A program made the translations under genes and the position numbers. Source: Ruegeria lacuscaerulensis (GTDB lineage Bacteria > Pseudomonadota > Alphaproteobacteria > Rhodobacterales > Rhodobacteraceae). Taken from it: 36,605 nucleotides of DNA. The stretch lies in the NCBI RefSeq assembly GCF_013034685.1, contig NZ_WQGO01000014.1, forward strand, positions 1 to 36,605, in the 5' to 3' direction. The notes under the pieces were generated by a model that worked only from the letters and a program-made list of their open reading frames with translations, made no database searches and was not told where the DNA came from. Of the stretch, positions 7,967 through 17,521 are shown one piece after another; the stretch's first letter is position 1, and the number at the start of each line of letters is the position of its first letter.

Positions 7967-9106
7967 GTGAAGTTGAGCGTCAAAAAGACCATAGATCAGT
8001 CGCGGAGGCACTTCGTATTATCAGGGAGCGTTTTTGTCGCGACTGGGTGCAGTTCCAAAAGGAACTTAGTCGGCCTTGAACCGACAAGAGCTTTATCCAA
8101 AACAGAAATCGATGAAAGAGGTCATCGGATCTTTATCGCTACTGTTCGCGAACCCTCAACGGTGGCGACTGAGTTTTTTTCAGGTCGTCGCGCCAATCGT
8201 CTTAACTTTGCGGCTGTAGATGTTGTAATCCCGCCAAACCACAAGACGGGCAAAATCGAAAGGCCGAGGGGTAGCTCGCCAGATCCCGATAAGCATTTCG
8301 TTATCACGAACCCGCAGATATTTGACGAAGATAGCAAGTTTGTGGGCACAGTAGAGAACAGTGTTTTGGCTTTGCCAAAGGGAAAACGTTCATCCCTGCT
8401 GTGGATACATGGCTACAACACAAATCTGACTGATGCAGTGTTGCGGTTTGCTCAATTTCTGGAAGACACCGGGTATAGCGGAGTGCCCATCTTATACTCT
8501 TGGGCCTCTCAGGCTCGTTTGGGTGCCTACGTCTACGACATCAACAGTGCACTCATTGCACGGGATCAGCTTGAGGAGGTTCCTGGGCTACTCAAAGACA
8601 GTCCTGTAGAAACAATAGATATCGTAGCCCACTCGATGGGTAACCTTGTTGCCATGGAAGCCGCTCGCGGCATAGCAAATCGCGGGCTTTTCAATGTCAG
8701 CGGTAAACTCAGAAGTGTTATTCTTGCGTCGCCCGACATAGACATAGACTTATTCATTGCTCAGTTATCAGCGATCCCCAAGGACAAACGGAGGTTCTAT
8801 GTGCTGACATCCGAAAATGACCAAGCTCTTGCGGTTTCAAGCTTGATTGCAAGAAACCCGCGAGTGGGACAGCTAGATGCAACACTAATTTCCGAGCTAG
8901 GTTTGAACGTGATCGACCTGTCCCAGGTACAAGACACGACCTCTGTTCACCATTCAAAGTTTGCTGACGCTCCCGAGGTTGTTCGGCTGATAGGGGACAG
9001 AATACTAGCAGGCGATAAAGGCGCTAAGGTTTCAGGTCGTGCTGAAGCCGTGGTTATTACCGCCAGTGGTACCATCGCTGTCGTTGACGAGGCGATATCC
9101 AACTGA
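7967..9106 (+). CDS. Tat-exported lipoprotein alpha/beta hydrolase (DUF900)
   Basis: Serine hydrolase of the DUF900/COG4782 type. Motifs seen are WIHGYN (oxyanion hole), AHSMGN with the nucleophile Ser, an acidic candidate in LTSENDQA, and VHHSKFAD with the final His. The N-terminus contains SRRHFVLSGSVFVATGC, a twin-arginine signal followed by a lipobox, so the protein is probably exported folded and lipid-anchored. I favour the GTG at about 7967 (MKLSVKKT), behind AAAAAGGG, although that motif sits very close to the start; the ATG at 7931 adds 12 residues before the signal and has no ribosome-binding site. The substrate is unknown. With the preceding DUF4105 protein it makes a pair of envelope hydrolase-like proteins. 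Confidence 0.83.
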   Translation: MKLSVKKTIDQSRRHFVLSGSVFVATGCSSKRNLVGLEPTRALSKTEIDERGHRIFIATVREPSTVATEFFSGRRANRLNFAAVDVVIPPNHKTGKIERPRGSSPDPDKHFVITNPQIFDEDSKFVGTVENSVLALPKGKRSSLLWIHGYNTNLTDAVLRFAQFLEDTGYSGVPILYSWASQARLGAYVYDINSALIARDQLEEVPGLLKDSPVETIDIVAHSMGNLVAMEAARGIANRGLFNVSGKLRSVILASPDIDIDLFIAQLSAIPKDKRRFYVLTSENDQALAVSSLIARNPRVGQLDATLISELGLNVIDLSQVQDTTSVHHSKFADAPEVVRLIGDRILAGDKGAKVSGRAEAVVITASGTIAVVDEAISN

Positions 9107-9188
9107 ATTTGGGAGCATGACGCGCTTTCGGCCGGCTAGATCCACCGATCTCTATTCTTGGGCTGCGAGTATTGTGCCACAAAACATG

Positions 9189-10148
9189 TTAGTGTCGGCC
9201 AAGTGTTTCTTCCGGCAGACATCCGAACACCCGTTTGTATTGTTGAGCAAAATGACCTTGATGAAAAAAACCGTTTTCAATCGCAACACCTTTGATTTGG
9301 ACTTCCCCAACACTGGAAGCACTAAGTGTTTTGTGGACTTTGTTCAGGCGTATGCGTCGTAACCAGGTTGCGGGGGATATACCGATGCAATCTCGGAACG
9401 CGTAGTGTAAAGTCCGAAGGCTTACTCCGATTTCACTGCATAACTCGACCAGACCCACGGAGCAGACATCGTCCGAATATGCGATATCGCAAGCGCGACT
9501 AACGATTGCCGCGGAACGGCAAGATTGTAGAGAAGCAGATTTCGAAGCCCGCGAGCTAATCAATTCCCATAGGAATAACTTCGTAAATTGGTCAAGCAGG
9601 TGTTCGATCTCAAATTCATTTGCTTGCTTCGAACGGTCCAGCAAATCTTGAGCCGCGAGTCCCAGTCTTTTACTCGCCTGCTGAGTTAGACTACTGACTG
9701 GAGGTATGTCTTCAAAGTCGAGCTCATCCCCAGTGAGTTTAAGCGCCAGAGACCGCGCTTCCGAAAAGGGAACGGCCAGATTTACCCCATCCCAGTTTGT
9801 ACTGCCAATAAGCTCGGCTTCTCGATTGGGAGGCTGAACAACAATCGAACCTGTTTCGATTTTTTCTCCAAAAAAAACTGCGGGTTCAGCTTGTTCCAAA
9901 ACCAGCGCTGCCGAAAAACAATCTGGCATACCTGTGCCGCGGTACACTATTTTTCGATTCCATTTCTCCCGAGCAATCTGTTTTTGACCAACTTGAAGTA
10001 AGTCAAGACTGCTCTCCAAAGGACCAGCAGTCATTTGGTAGTACTCTTGATCCCAACCGACGGAGGCGTCCTGCAACTGCCCGACGTCAGACGTGGTTGT
10101 GAATGTCCGTTCAACCGACAAGTTTTTGTATAGTTCTTTGTCCCCCAT
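9189..10148 (-). CDS. AraC-family transcriptional regulator
   Basis: DNA-binding regulator. The C-terminal 100 residues hold the double helix-turn-helix of the AraC/XylS family: GVSLRTLHYAFRDCIGISP, then WLRRIRLNKVHKTL, then the signature GVAIENGFFHQGHFAQQYKRVFGCLPEE. The N-terminal 200 residues are an effector-binding or dimerisation region of the type often annotated as a cupin-like AraC_binding domain, although I see no clear cupin motif. It is transcribed divergently from the outer-membrane protein gene at 10339, with 190 bp between them, the usual layout for a regulator controlling its neighbour. The RND pump genes at 11.5-15.7 kb are further plausible targets. Confidence 0.9.
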   Translation of the reverse strand: MGDKELYKNLSVERTFTTTSDVGQLQDASVGWDQEYYQMTAGPLESSLDLLQVGQKQIAREKWNRKIVYRGTGMPDCFSAALVLEQAEPAVFFGEKIETGSIVVQPPNREAELIGSTNWDGVNLAVPFSEARSLALKLTGDELDFEDIPPVSSLTQQASKRLGLAAQDLLDRSKQANEFEIEHLLDQFTKLFLWELISSRASKSASLQSCRSAAIVSRACDIAYSDDVCSVGLVELCSEIGVSLRTLHYAFRDCIGISPATWLRRIRLNKVHKTLSASSVGEVQIKGVAIENGFFHQGHFAQQYKRVFGCLPEETLGRH

Positions 10149-10338
10149 CTATTCCGAATAACACATTCAGAAAATATGACATAACAATATTTCTTTGACA
10201 CGTAACAGTCAGTTATTGAGGCAAATTCTTTGGTCTGTGACACATATTTTGCACTTTTGGGATGTCGAAATTCCCCCTAACGATCGCCTTTCAATGCAAG
10301 CATGTTTTCCTAAACACGGGGCTTGGTAGGCGGACCGA
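10149..10338. promoter_or_regulatory. Divergent control region, AraC regulator and outer-membrane protein
   Basis: This 190-bp AT-rich gap separates two divergent genes and must hold both promoters. A TTGACA hexamer occurs at about 10195 on the + strand, but no good -10 box is found at the right distance, so I do not place a start. No clear direct repeat for AraC binding was recognised by eye. Confidence 0.5.
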
Positions 10339-11157
10339 ATGCAAATTGGCGAGGGAAGATTGCGGCGTGTGCTCTGTGTCTTAGCAATATTGGCGGCTAA
10401 GGTTACTCTTTTCAGTAGCCAAGTTTATGCACAAGACAGCGCAGACGCTGCGGCGCAGGCCAATAACCCTCTGGCAAATTTCACGGCTTTCAACTTGCAG
10501 AACTATTATGTCGATGAGTTGACTGGCCCTAGCGAAAACGATGCAAATTCGTTCATTCTTCGCTACGCCCAACCGGTTCAGCTAGGGGAAACAAACTGGC
10601 TGATCCGCGCGTCTTTGCCGTTCAACAGCTTTCCTGTCGGCGATGGTGGGTCAACGGTGGATGGGGTAGGGGACTTTGACATCTTCGCCGCCTATCAGAT
10701 CGACTTACAAAGACCAGGAGTAAGCTTTGCAATTGGCCCTTCTATTGTGGCTCCAACCGCCTCCGATGACCGCTTGGGCAGCGACCAATGGCAGTTGGGT
10801 TTGGCTAATGTCTACTTCAACGCAAAATCGGCAATTTGGCAGTATGGGTACTTGCTAATTTGGCGAAGCGGCGTGGGTAGCACGAACGACCGGGAACGCG
10901 TAAACACCGCCGCATTGCAACCTATTCTGTTCCGCCAACTTGGCGACGGCTGGTACACAGGCGGGGCTCCAATTTGGACAGCAAATCTGGAAAACGGTGA
11001 TTATTCTGTACCGTTAGGCCTCCGGGTCGGAAAGGTCTGGGTAAACGGAAAAACTGTATTCAACGTGTTCGTTGAACCTCAATGGTCAGTTGCCGATAGC
11101 GGGCCAGGACAACCAAAACGACAAGTGTTTTTTGCACTAAATATGCAGTTCCAATGA
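10339..11157 (+). CDS. Outer-membrane beta-barrel transporter-like protein
   Basis: Predicted outer-membrane protein of the broad family related to meta-pathway phenol-degradation proteins (MetA type). A signal peptide (VLCVLAILAAKVTLF, cleavage after VYAQ) leads to a barrel of alternating strands such as NSFILRYAQPVQL, WLIRASLPFN, FDIFAAYQI and VSFAIGPSIVAPTA. It ends with FFALNMQFQ, giving the terminal aromatic-x pattern typical of barrel insertion signals. GGCGGA precedes the ATG. Members of this group are thought to move hydrophobic compounds, but the substrate here is unknown. Divergent AraC regulator upstream and an RND pump downstream suggest an efflux or uptake unit. It is not a TolC homologue. 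Confidence 0.75.
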   Translation: MQIGEGRLRRVLCVLAILAAKVTLFSSQVYAQDSADAAAQANNPLANFTAFNLQNYYVDELTGPSENDANSFILRYAQPVQLGETNWLIRASLPFNSFPVGDGGSTVDGVGDFDIFAAYQIDLQRPGVSFAIGPSIVAPTASDDRLGSDQWQLGLANVYFNAKSAIWQYGYLLIWRSGVGSTNDRERVNTAALQPILFRQLGDGWYTGGAPIWTANLENGDYSVPLGLRVGKVWVNGKTVFNVFVEPQWSVADSGPGQPKRQVFFALNMQFQ

Positions 11158-11485
11158 TCGAAACGAGCGTCTGACAAAAGGACTTACTACAACGCAAAAA
11201 AGAGAGGGCCCAAGTGAAAAGCCTTAGAATCCGCCTCCCTGTTCCGTCGGGTGTTCAGGAAAGTTCTTCTGCGCCGACCAAAAAATGAGACTGCTGACAC
11301 TAGTTACGTAGCTGCCTGTCAGATGACCGATTCGGTAGGGCGTTCACTAAAAGCACTTTTTATTCATTGGTTTGAATGAGTGTTTTGTGTAGAAAAGTTA
11401 AGCGCCTACGATGAAGTCTGAGTGACGAACGGAAAGCCAAACAGCGCGGTCATCCAACCTGTCCAATTCAGTGAGAGTAAAACAA
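11158..11485. promoter_or_regulatory. 328-bp gap upstream of the RND pump
   Basis: No gene is supported here. AT-rich sequence at 11340-11400 is a plausible promoter area for the pump operon. I see no clean terminator hairpin for the outer-membrane protein gene, so read-through from 10339 cannot be excluded. Confidence 0.4.
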
Positions 11486-12607
11486 ATGGAAAAAACTTGC
11501 TTTAAACAACACGCCAAGTTTTGGATGACGATTTGTTTTGTAGGTGCACTTGCAGGGTGCTTTGAAGAGGATAGTGCCGAAGCGACAGAAAAACCTGCTC
11601 GACCGGTTTTGTCGATGATCGTGGGTGACACAGAAAGGTTTCGGACTGACAGCTATCCTGGTCGAGCCGAAGCTGTACGGGAAGTGAACCTGTCTTTCGA
11701 AGTATCGGGGCGAATGATTACCAGACCGGTCGATGTGGGATCGACTGTCAGATCAGGGGAAATTCTCGGTTCTTTGGACCCGGAGCCTTATGTAGCTCGG
11801 ATTCGCACAATTGAAGGGGAACAAGCTTCTCTTCAAGCGGCATTGTCCAACGCAACCACAGAATTGGAGCGCAGAGAAAAACTGCTCAAAAATGATTTTG
11901 TTTCTCAGGCCAACGTCGACGACCAAATTATGGTTGTCGATGCAGCCAAGGCAAAAATTGAAGCGACTGAAGGTTTGCTGGACGCTGCTCGTCTCAACCT
12001 AAACTATACGGAACTGAAAGCACCTTTCGATGGGATTGTGTCGGAGGTTTTTGCGGACAACTTTCAGAACGTTGTCGCGAAACAACCGGTAATGCGCATC
12101 CTGGATACTTCCCAGATCGAAATGGAAATCGGCGTTCCAGAAGCTCTTATAGGGCTGGCTCCTTTCGTGGAAGAAATCAGCGTTACTTTTTCAAGCCTAC
12201 CGAATTTAGAAGTTCCTGCAGAAATTTCCAGGATAGGTTCTGAGGCGTCGCTCAGCACTCGTACGTATCCAGTTACAATTGTAATGGATCAACCTGACGA
12301 AGCCAAAATCCAACCCGGGATGGCCGGTAAAGCGACTGCTCGTGTACGACTGCCCGAGAACTGGGCGAAGACCGGTGTTGAGATTCCCAGCGCAGCTGTG
12401 TTTTCGCCTGACGGGGAAAACGCGGGAAACACTTTCGTTTGGCTTATTGATGAAGCGTCAAACACAGTTTCTCCAAAATCTGTTGAAGTAATTTCTATCG
12501 GGGGGAGGGGATTAGTTGTTCAAGGGCTTGATGCGGGGGATCGTATCGTCACTGCAGGTGTCAATGTCATAACCGAGGGCCAAAAGGTCCGGGTCGAAGC
12601 GCCTTAA
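11486..12607 (+). CDS. RND efflux periplasmic adaptor (membrane-fusion lipoprotein)
   Basis: Adaptor subunit that links an RND pump to an outer-membrane channel. Signal peptide with lipobox LAGC gives a lipidated Cys25. The order is: lipoyl-type half (EVSGRMITRPVDVGSTVRSG), alpha-hairpin (EGEQASLQAALSNATTELERREKLL), second lipoyl half (NYTELKAPFDGIVSEV), beta-barrel, and membrane-proximal domain (GVEIPSAAVFSPDG). The ATG at 11486 is preferred over the GTG at 11471 because AGAG lies before it and the signal peptide starts directly. The permease gene follows after 15 bp. No outer-membrane factor gene is present, so the pump must borrow one encoded elsewhere. Confidence 0.9.
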   Translation: MEKTCFKQHAKFWMTICFVGALAGCFEEDSAEATEKPARPVLSMIVGDTERFRTDSYPGRAEAVREVNLSFEVSGRMITRPVDVGSTVRSGEILGSLDPEPYVARIRTIEGEQASLQAALSNATTELERREKLLKNDFVSQANVDDQIMVVDAAKAKIEATEGLLDAARLNLNYTELKAPFDGIVSEVFADNFQNVVAKQPVMRILDTSQIEMEIGVPEALIGLAPFVEEISVTFSSLPNLEVPAEISRIGSEASLSTRTYPVTIVMDQPDEAKIQPGMAGKATARVRLPENWAKTGVEIPSAAVFSPDGENAGNTFVWLIDEASNTVSPKSVEVISIGGRGLVVQGLDAGDRIVTAGVNVITEGQKVRVEAP

Positions 12608-12622
12608 ATTCTGGAGGCAGCC

Positions 12623-15600
12623 ATGTCACTTCCGCAGATATCCATTGAGAACCGAGTTGTAACGTACTTTACGCTGTTCCTTATCTTGGTCATCGGAACT
12701 TTTAGTTATTTCCGTCTTGGCCAACTCGAAGATCCCGATTTTACAGTCAAAACCGCGATCGTGATTACTCAATATCCTGGTGCAAGCCCTGAAGAAGTTG
12801 AGCTAGAGGTTACTGACCTCATAGAATCTGCGATTCAAGAACTCCCGGAACTTCGTTTTCTTACGTCTTACTCAAAAGCTGGACTTTCAATTGTAAAGGT
12901 CGAAATCAAACAGGAGTATTGGGCGGACCGCTTGCCCCAAGTTTGGGACAAGATGCGTAGCAAGGTCCGGGATGTACATGGTCAGCTTCCGCCAGGAGCC
13001 ATGACCCCAAACGTTATCGACGACTTCAGTTTTGTGTATGGGTTCGTTCTTGCGATAACGGGCGACGGTTTCTCCTACGCGCAACTGGAAGAATACGTAA
13101 AGGCGATCCGCAAAGAGCTGGCGCTTGTTCAAGGAGTTGCACGTGTCGAAACTTGGGGAGTGCAGCCAAAGGTTATTTACCTTGATGCTTCGGAACAAAA
13201 GCTTCTGGATCTCGGGGTAACGACGGAAGACTTTGTTGCAACGCTGGCACTGCAGAACCAGGTCGTTAATGCGGGGCAACTAGAGCTTGGCGATATGCGC
13301 CTTCGAATTGCGCCGACTGGAGAATTTAAAAGCCCGGAAGATATCGGGAACTTACGAGTCCGTACAAGCTTGCTGGACAAAGCTCTGGATATTCCCGCGG
13401 ATTTTGCTGATGAGGCAACTCGCCCCAGAGACCGCAGTGCTGAAACAATCGCAATCAAGGACGTTGTAGATGTCAGACAAGGTTACCTGGAACCACCCAT
13501 CAATGTCATGCGATTCAATGGCCAATCCGCAATTGGGATATCAATAGCCAATGTGACTGGCGGCAATATTGTAGACACGGGACGAAATTTGGATGCGGCT
13601 TTGGCCATTGTCGAGGCCAACCTTCCCTTGGGAATTGAAATGCACAAAATCGCTTGGCAGAGCGATCTCGTGACGGAAGCCATAAACGCCTTCATGATAA
13701 ACTTGGGCGAAGCGGTTCTTATCGTCCTAGTCGTTGTTGCTCTGGCCATGGGTTGGCGTATGGGGCTGGTAATAGGCGGTGCGCTTGTCCTGACGATCCT
13801 CGGCACCTTCATTGTAATGTCTATACTGCAAATTGATCTTCAAAGGGTTTCTCTAGGTGCGCTGGTTATTGCTCTGGGAATGATGGTCGATAACGCCATT
13901 GTAGTTGCAGATGGTATGGCTGTCCGTTTGAAGAAAGGAATGGATCGCAAGGCGGCTGCCATTGAAGCCGCTGCCCAACCGAGTTGGGCTCTTCTGGGCG
14001 CGACAGTTATCGCAATGATGGCTTTCTACCCAATCTTCGCAGCAACCGCAGATGCAGGCGAGTATGCCGGTTCACTATTTGTGGTGGTAGGGGTTTCGCT
14101 GCTGCTAAGTTGGCTTATTGCCATGACAATCACGCCATTGATGTGCGTTGATCTTATCAAGATCTCGGAAGCTGACCGAGACTCATCACGAGATCCATAT
14201 GCAGGCGTTGTTTTCACGATGTTCCGCGCGGTCTTGTCTACATGCATCAGAGTGCGCTGGCTTACCGTAATTGTTATGCTGGCAGTGTTCGGATCCGCGC
14301 TTTACGGGTTCCAGTTCGTAGATCGACTATTCTTCACTGATGCGACGCGGCAGCAGTTTATGGTCGATATCTGGGCACCTGAAGGTACGCGCATTCAACA
14401 AACTTCGGCTCTGGCAAAAAGGGTGGAAGATCACCTCGAGGGAGATGAGCGTGTTTCCGGAGTTTCCACGTTTGTAGGTTCCGGAGGCCCCAGATTCTAT
14501 CTTCCCGTTGATCCAGAATTTCCCTACGAAAGCTACGCACAAGTCATTATTAACACGACCGATCTAGACAGTGTTTATAGCCTTGTCGAAGAACTAGAGC
14601 CTTGGGTTGTGGACAACCTGCCTGAGGCAATGGTCCGAGTTCGAAAGTTCACAGCAGGTCCCGGTTTTACCTGGCCGTTCGAGGCAAGGTTCTCGGGTCC
14701 GGCAAATGCAGACCCGGAAGTGTTGAGGGATCTTGCGCGGCAGGGGGTGGAGATACTTCAAAAGTCGCCCTACGCAAAGGACATCCGGACCGACATGCGC
14801 AATCGAGTTCCAAAGATTGTTCCTGAGTTTGATCAGGTTACGGGTGTTTGGACCGCAACTTCTCGCGCTGATATCGCGAATGCGTCTCGCGCGGCATTTG
14901 ACGGTTTGCCCGTCGGACTCTATCGCCAAAACGAAGATCTCTTGCCAATTATTGTTCGACGTGTCGACGATGAAAGGCAACGAACTGCCGAAGACTTTGA
15001 GCTTTTGCAGGTCGTTCCAGCCCTGTCTGTAAAGAACTTGCCGCTCTCTGCGGTAACAGAAGACATCAAAGTTGTGCTGGAAGACCCAATTATTGTGCGC
15101 TGGAATCGCAAGCGCGCTGTAACTATTCAGGCCAGCCCTGACGAAGTTACATTTCCAACGTTGTTCGAAAGTGTACGTGAGGAGTTCGAGGCTATACCCT
15201 TGCCTCCCGGTTATCAGTTGGAATGGCGAGGAGAATACTTCGGGACAGTGGACAGTCAAACTTCGCTTCAGCCCGGTGCGGCGCCCGCTATCATAATTAT
15301 CGTGTTTTTGATTGTGGTGCTCTTCAACGCTATTCGACCAGTTTTTGTGATCTTCTCGGTCGTCCCGCTAGCTATAATCGGTATTACCGTTGGTTTGCTA
15401 ACATTCCTGCAACCTTTTTCTTTCATGGCGTTGCTTGGGGCCATGAGCCTCATCGGGTTGATGATAAAAAATGCGATTGTGTTGTTAGACGAAATCAATC
15501 TGAATAAATCGCAAGGTATGGAACAGTATGACTCGGTAATGAATGCTGCTGTTTCTCGACTAAGCCCCGTTTTGCTTGGCGCAGGTACAACGATTCTCGG

Positions 15601-15745
15601 TGTTCTTCCATTGATGCAGGATATCTTCTGGGTCGCCATGGCAACGACGATGGCCGTCGGATTGGCCTTTGGGACGGTGTTCACGATGATAATGATTCCG
15701 GTCTTCTACTCGATTTACTATCGTGTGAAGGAGCCAGCAACGTAA
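12623..15745 (+). CDS. RND-family efflux permease (1040 aa)
   Basis: Proton-driven inner-membrane transporter with the normal 1040-residue size and two repeats of one TM segment, a large periplasmic domain and five or six TM segments. TM4 contains LGMMVDNAIVVADG with the acidic residue needed for proton relay; the second half has LLGAMSLIGLMIKNAIVLLDEI. Sequence such as QYPGASPEEVELEVTDLIE and YSKAGLSIVKVEI places it in the AcrB/MexB-like group, nearer the uncharacterised branch with short linkers than heavy-metal pumps. GGAGG sits 8 bases before the ATG and the adaptor gene ends 15 bp upstream. Substrate cannot be read from sequence. Confidence 0.93.
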   Translation: MSLPQISIENRVVTYFTLFLILVIGTFSYFRLGQLEDPDFTVKTAIVITQYPGASPEEVELEVTDLIESAIQELPELRFLTSYSKAGLSIVKVEIKQEYWADRLPQVWDKMRSKVRDVHGQLPPGAMTPNVIDDFSFVYGFVLAITGDGFSYAQLEEYVKAIRKELALVQGVARVETWGVQPKVIYLDASEQKLLDLGVTTEDFVATLALQNQVVNAGQLELGDMRLRIAPTGEFKSPEDIGNLRVRTSLLDKALDIPADFADEATRPRDRSAETIAIKDVVDVRQGYLEPPINVMRFNGQSAIGISIANVTGGNIVDTGRNLDAALAIVEANLPLGIEMHKIAWQSDLVTEAINAFMINLGEAVLIVLVVVALAMGWRMGLVIGGALVLTILGTFIVMSILQIDLQRVSLGALVIALGMMVDNAIVVADGMAVRLKKGMDRKAAAIEAAAQPSWALLGATVIAMMAFYPIFAATADAGEYAGSLFVVVGVSLLLSWLIAMTITPLMCVDLIKISEADRDSSRDPYAGVVFTMFRAVLSTCIRVRWLTVIVMLAVFGSALYGFQFVDRLFFTDATRQQFMVDIWAPEGTRIQQTSALAKRVEDHLEGDERVSGVSTFVGSGGPRFYLPVDPEFPYESYAQVIINTTDLDSVYSLVEELEPWVVDNLPEAMVRVRKFTAGPGFTWPFEARFSGPANADPEVLRDLARQGVEILQKSPYAKDIRTDMRNRVPKIVPEFDQVTGVWTATSRADIANASRAAFDGLPVGLYRQNEDLLPIIVRRVDDERQRTAEDFELLQVVPALSVKNLPLSAVTEDIKVVLEDPIIVRWNRKRAVTIQASPDEVTFPTLFESVREEFEAIPLPPGYQLEWRGEYFGTVDSQTSLQPGAAPAIIIIVFLIVVLFNAIRPVFVIFSVVPLAIIGITVGLLTFLQPFSFMALLGAMSLIGLMIKNAIVLLDEINLNKSQGMEQYDSVMNAAVSRLSPVLLGAGTTILGVLPLMQDIFWVAMATTMAVGLAFGTVFTMIMIPVFYSIYYRVKEPAT

Positions 15746-15820
15746 CTAATTGGGGTTATCTTTCCAGCCGGTAAAGCAACCAAAGGCGAGAACAACGATA
15801 CCCTCTACAGCGGGGCAGAG

Positions 15821-17509
15821 ATGACTATCGATTTCTTTCAGCTTTTCTCAGCCAACTCGGTGTTGGTCGTTTTTACGATCATTGCCATCGGTTACGTGAT
15901 AGGCAACGTCAAAATTGGTCAATTCGAGATAGGGATTACCGGCGGTGTTTTGTTGTGCGCTTTGGTTTTCGGTCATTTTGGATTTCAAATTGATCCGATC
16001 GTCCAATCAATCGGGTTTACTTTGTTCATCTACTCGGTTGGATGGCAAGCGGGTCCGCAAATTATAAACGTGTTGCGCCAAGATGGCCTCAGCTATTTGA
16101 CCATCGCACTATTTATGTCACTGGGCTCTTTTGCATTAGTGGTTGGACTGGCGCTTGTGGTCGACTTGGAAAACGCGCTTGCCGCTGGTTTGATGGCAGG
16201 GGCATTGACGAGTACTCCTACACTTGTAGGGGCGCAGAACGCTGTAGAAGCCGGGTTGGTTCCAATTCCGGCCGGTTCAACTTCTGAGGCGATAATCGAA
16301 AGCATCAGTGTAGGATACGCGATTACATATATCTTTGGTACCGTGGGTCTTTTGCTGCTTGTTAAGCTTTTACCAAGCCTGCTTAAAATTGATCTGGTTG
16401 AAAAGGCGCAAGATTTTGCGAAGGAACGCGGCTTTGTTGCTGAGGATTCAGCAAAGGAGGCCGAGCGCCCAATTTTACGGGCTTACGAGGTTCCATCTAT
16501 CGATTACGAAAAGAAAACCGTAGCTCAAGCATCATCCGATTTTTTGTCTCAATATCAAGACTATGGCGCCATCTATAAGTTAAAGCGCGGCAACGACATA
16601 ATCGACGTGTCGCCAGACACAACTCTTGAGCCTGGTGACAAACTCGCATTTTTTTGCTCGCCGAAACTACATGAGAAAATTCGGGAGGAAATGAAGCTCG
16701 GCCGCGAAGTGCTAGACGAAGACTTGGTAGACGCTGTGGTCGACGTTGTTGAAGTGGTTGTCAATTCCAGCTTCGCAGTCGGTCAAACGATCGGGCAGCT
16801 TGCAATCCAACAAGAGCATGGGTGCCGACTGACGCGATTGACACGCTCGCAAATAGAAATGCCGCTGTCACCTTCGACAAGGGTCCAACGTGGCGACGTG
16901 ATGTATTTGACCGGCGAGCGTGCCGCTTTGCAGCAGTTAGTTTCGATATTGGGGGTAGAAGAGCGGGCCGCAGTGGAAACCGACTTGTTGACATTTGCAG
17001 CCGGAATAGTCGTAGGGCTGTTTATTGGTCAGATAACAGTAAGAATTGGTGGAATTGACGTAGGAATAGGTAATGCCGGCGGTCTACTTGTTTCAGGGAT
17101 CGCAGTTGGCTTTCTCAGGGCCAACCGCCCAACGTTTGGTCGTATGCCAGCTGCGGCGCGCTTTATTCTTATGGAGCTAGGGTTGCTGTTTTTTATGGTT
17201 GGCGTTGGCCTAAATGCCGGCGGTGGCATAATCGAAGCTCTTGGTGCAGTCGGGCCGAAACTATTTCTTTGTGGTGTTGTCGTGACGTGCATCCCACTAT
17301 TGGCTGGATATGCATTTGGGCGGATTGTTCTGAACATGAATCCAGCCTTACTTTTAGGGGCTCTCACTGGTGCAATGACAAGCACACCAGCTCTCGGGAT
17401 TGTTCAACAAGCGGCGAAGAGTTCCGTTCCATCCCTTGGCTATGCAGGAACTTACGCGCTTGCCAATGTACTTTTAACGGCTCTTGGAACACTAATCATG
17501 CTGCTTTGA
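15821..17509 (+). CDS. AspT/YidE-family transporter with two RCK_C domains
   Basis: Member of the aspartate:alanine exchanger (AAE) family. About five TM segments precede residue 190; the soluble centre (about 200-385) holds two RCK_C/TrkA_C modules (YKLKRGNDIIDVSPDTTLEPGDKLAFF and NSSFAVGQTIGQL...RGDVMYLTGERAAL); more TM segments follow. The repeated LMAGALTSTPTLVGAQ and LGALTGAMTSTPALGIVQ motifs are typical of the family. Characterised AspT exchanges Asp for Ala and, with a decarboxylase, makes proton-motive force, but no decarboxylase gene is here, so the substrate is open. It follows the RND permease by 75 bp and converges with a K+ channel gene with only 12 bp between. Confidence 0.88.
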   Translation: MTIDFFQLFSANSVLVVFTIIAIGYVIGNVKIGQFEIGITGGVLLCALVFGHFGFQIDPIVQSIGFTLFIYSVGWQAGPQIINVLRQDGLSYLTIALFMSLGSFALVVGLALVVDLENALAAGLMAGALTSTPTLVGAQNAVEAGLVPIPAGSTSEAIIESISVGYAITYIFGTVGLLLLVKLLPSLLKIDLVEKAQDFAKERGFVAEDSAKEAERPILRAYEVPSIDYEKKTVAQASSDFLSQYQDYGAIYKLKRGNDIIDVSPDTTLEPGDKLAFFCSPKLHEKIREEMKLGREVLDEDLVDAVVDVVEVVVNSSFAVGQTIGQLAIQQEHGCRLTRLTRSQIEMPLSPSTRVQRGDVMYLTGERAALQQLVSILGVEERAAVETDLLTFAAGIVVGLFIGQITVRIGGIDVGIGNAGGLLVSGIAVGFLRANRPTFGRMPAAARFILMELGLLFFMVGVGLNAGGGIIEALGAVGPKLFLCGVVVTCIPLLAGYAFGRIVLNMNPALLLGALTGAMTSTPALGIVQQAAKSSVPSLGYAGTYALANVLLTALGTLIMLL

Positions 17510-17521
17510 TAGTTATTCGAG

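Noticed and set aside
10195..10230. Sigma-70 promoter starting at TTGACA
   Set aside because: No acceptable -10 hexamer lies 16-18 bp downstream.
14594..15259. 221-codon open frame on the minus strand
   Set aside because: Antisense to the RND permease, which is clearly coding in its own frame; composition is not protein-like.
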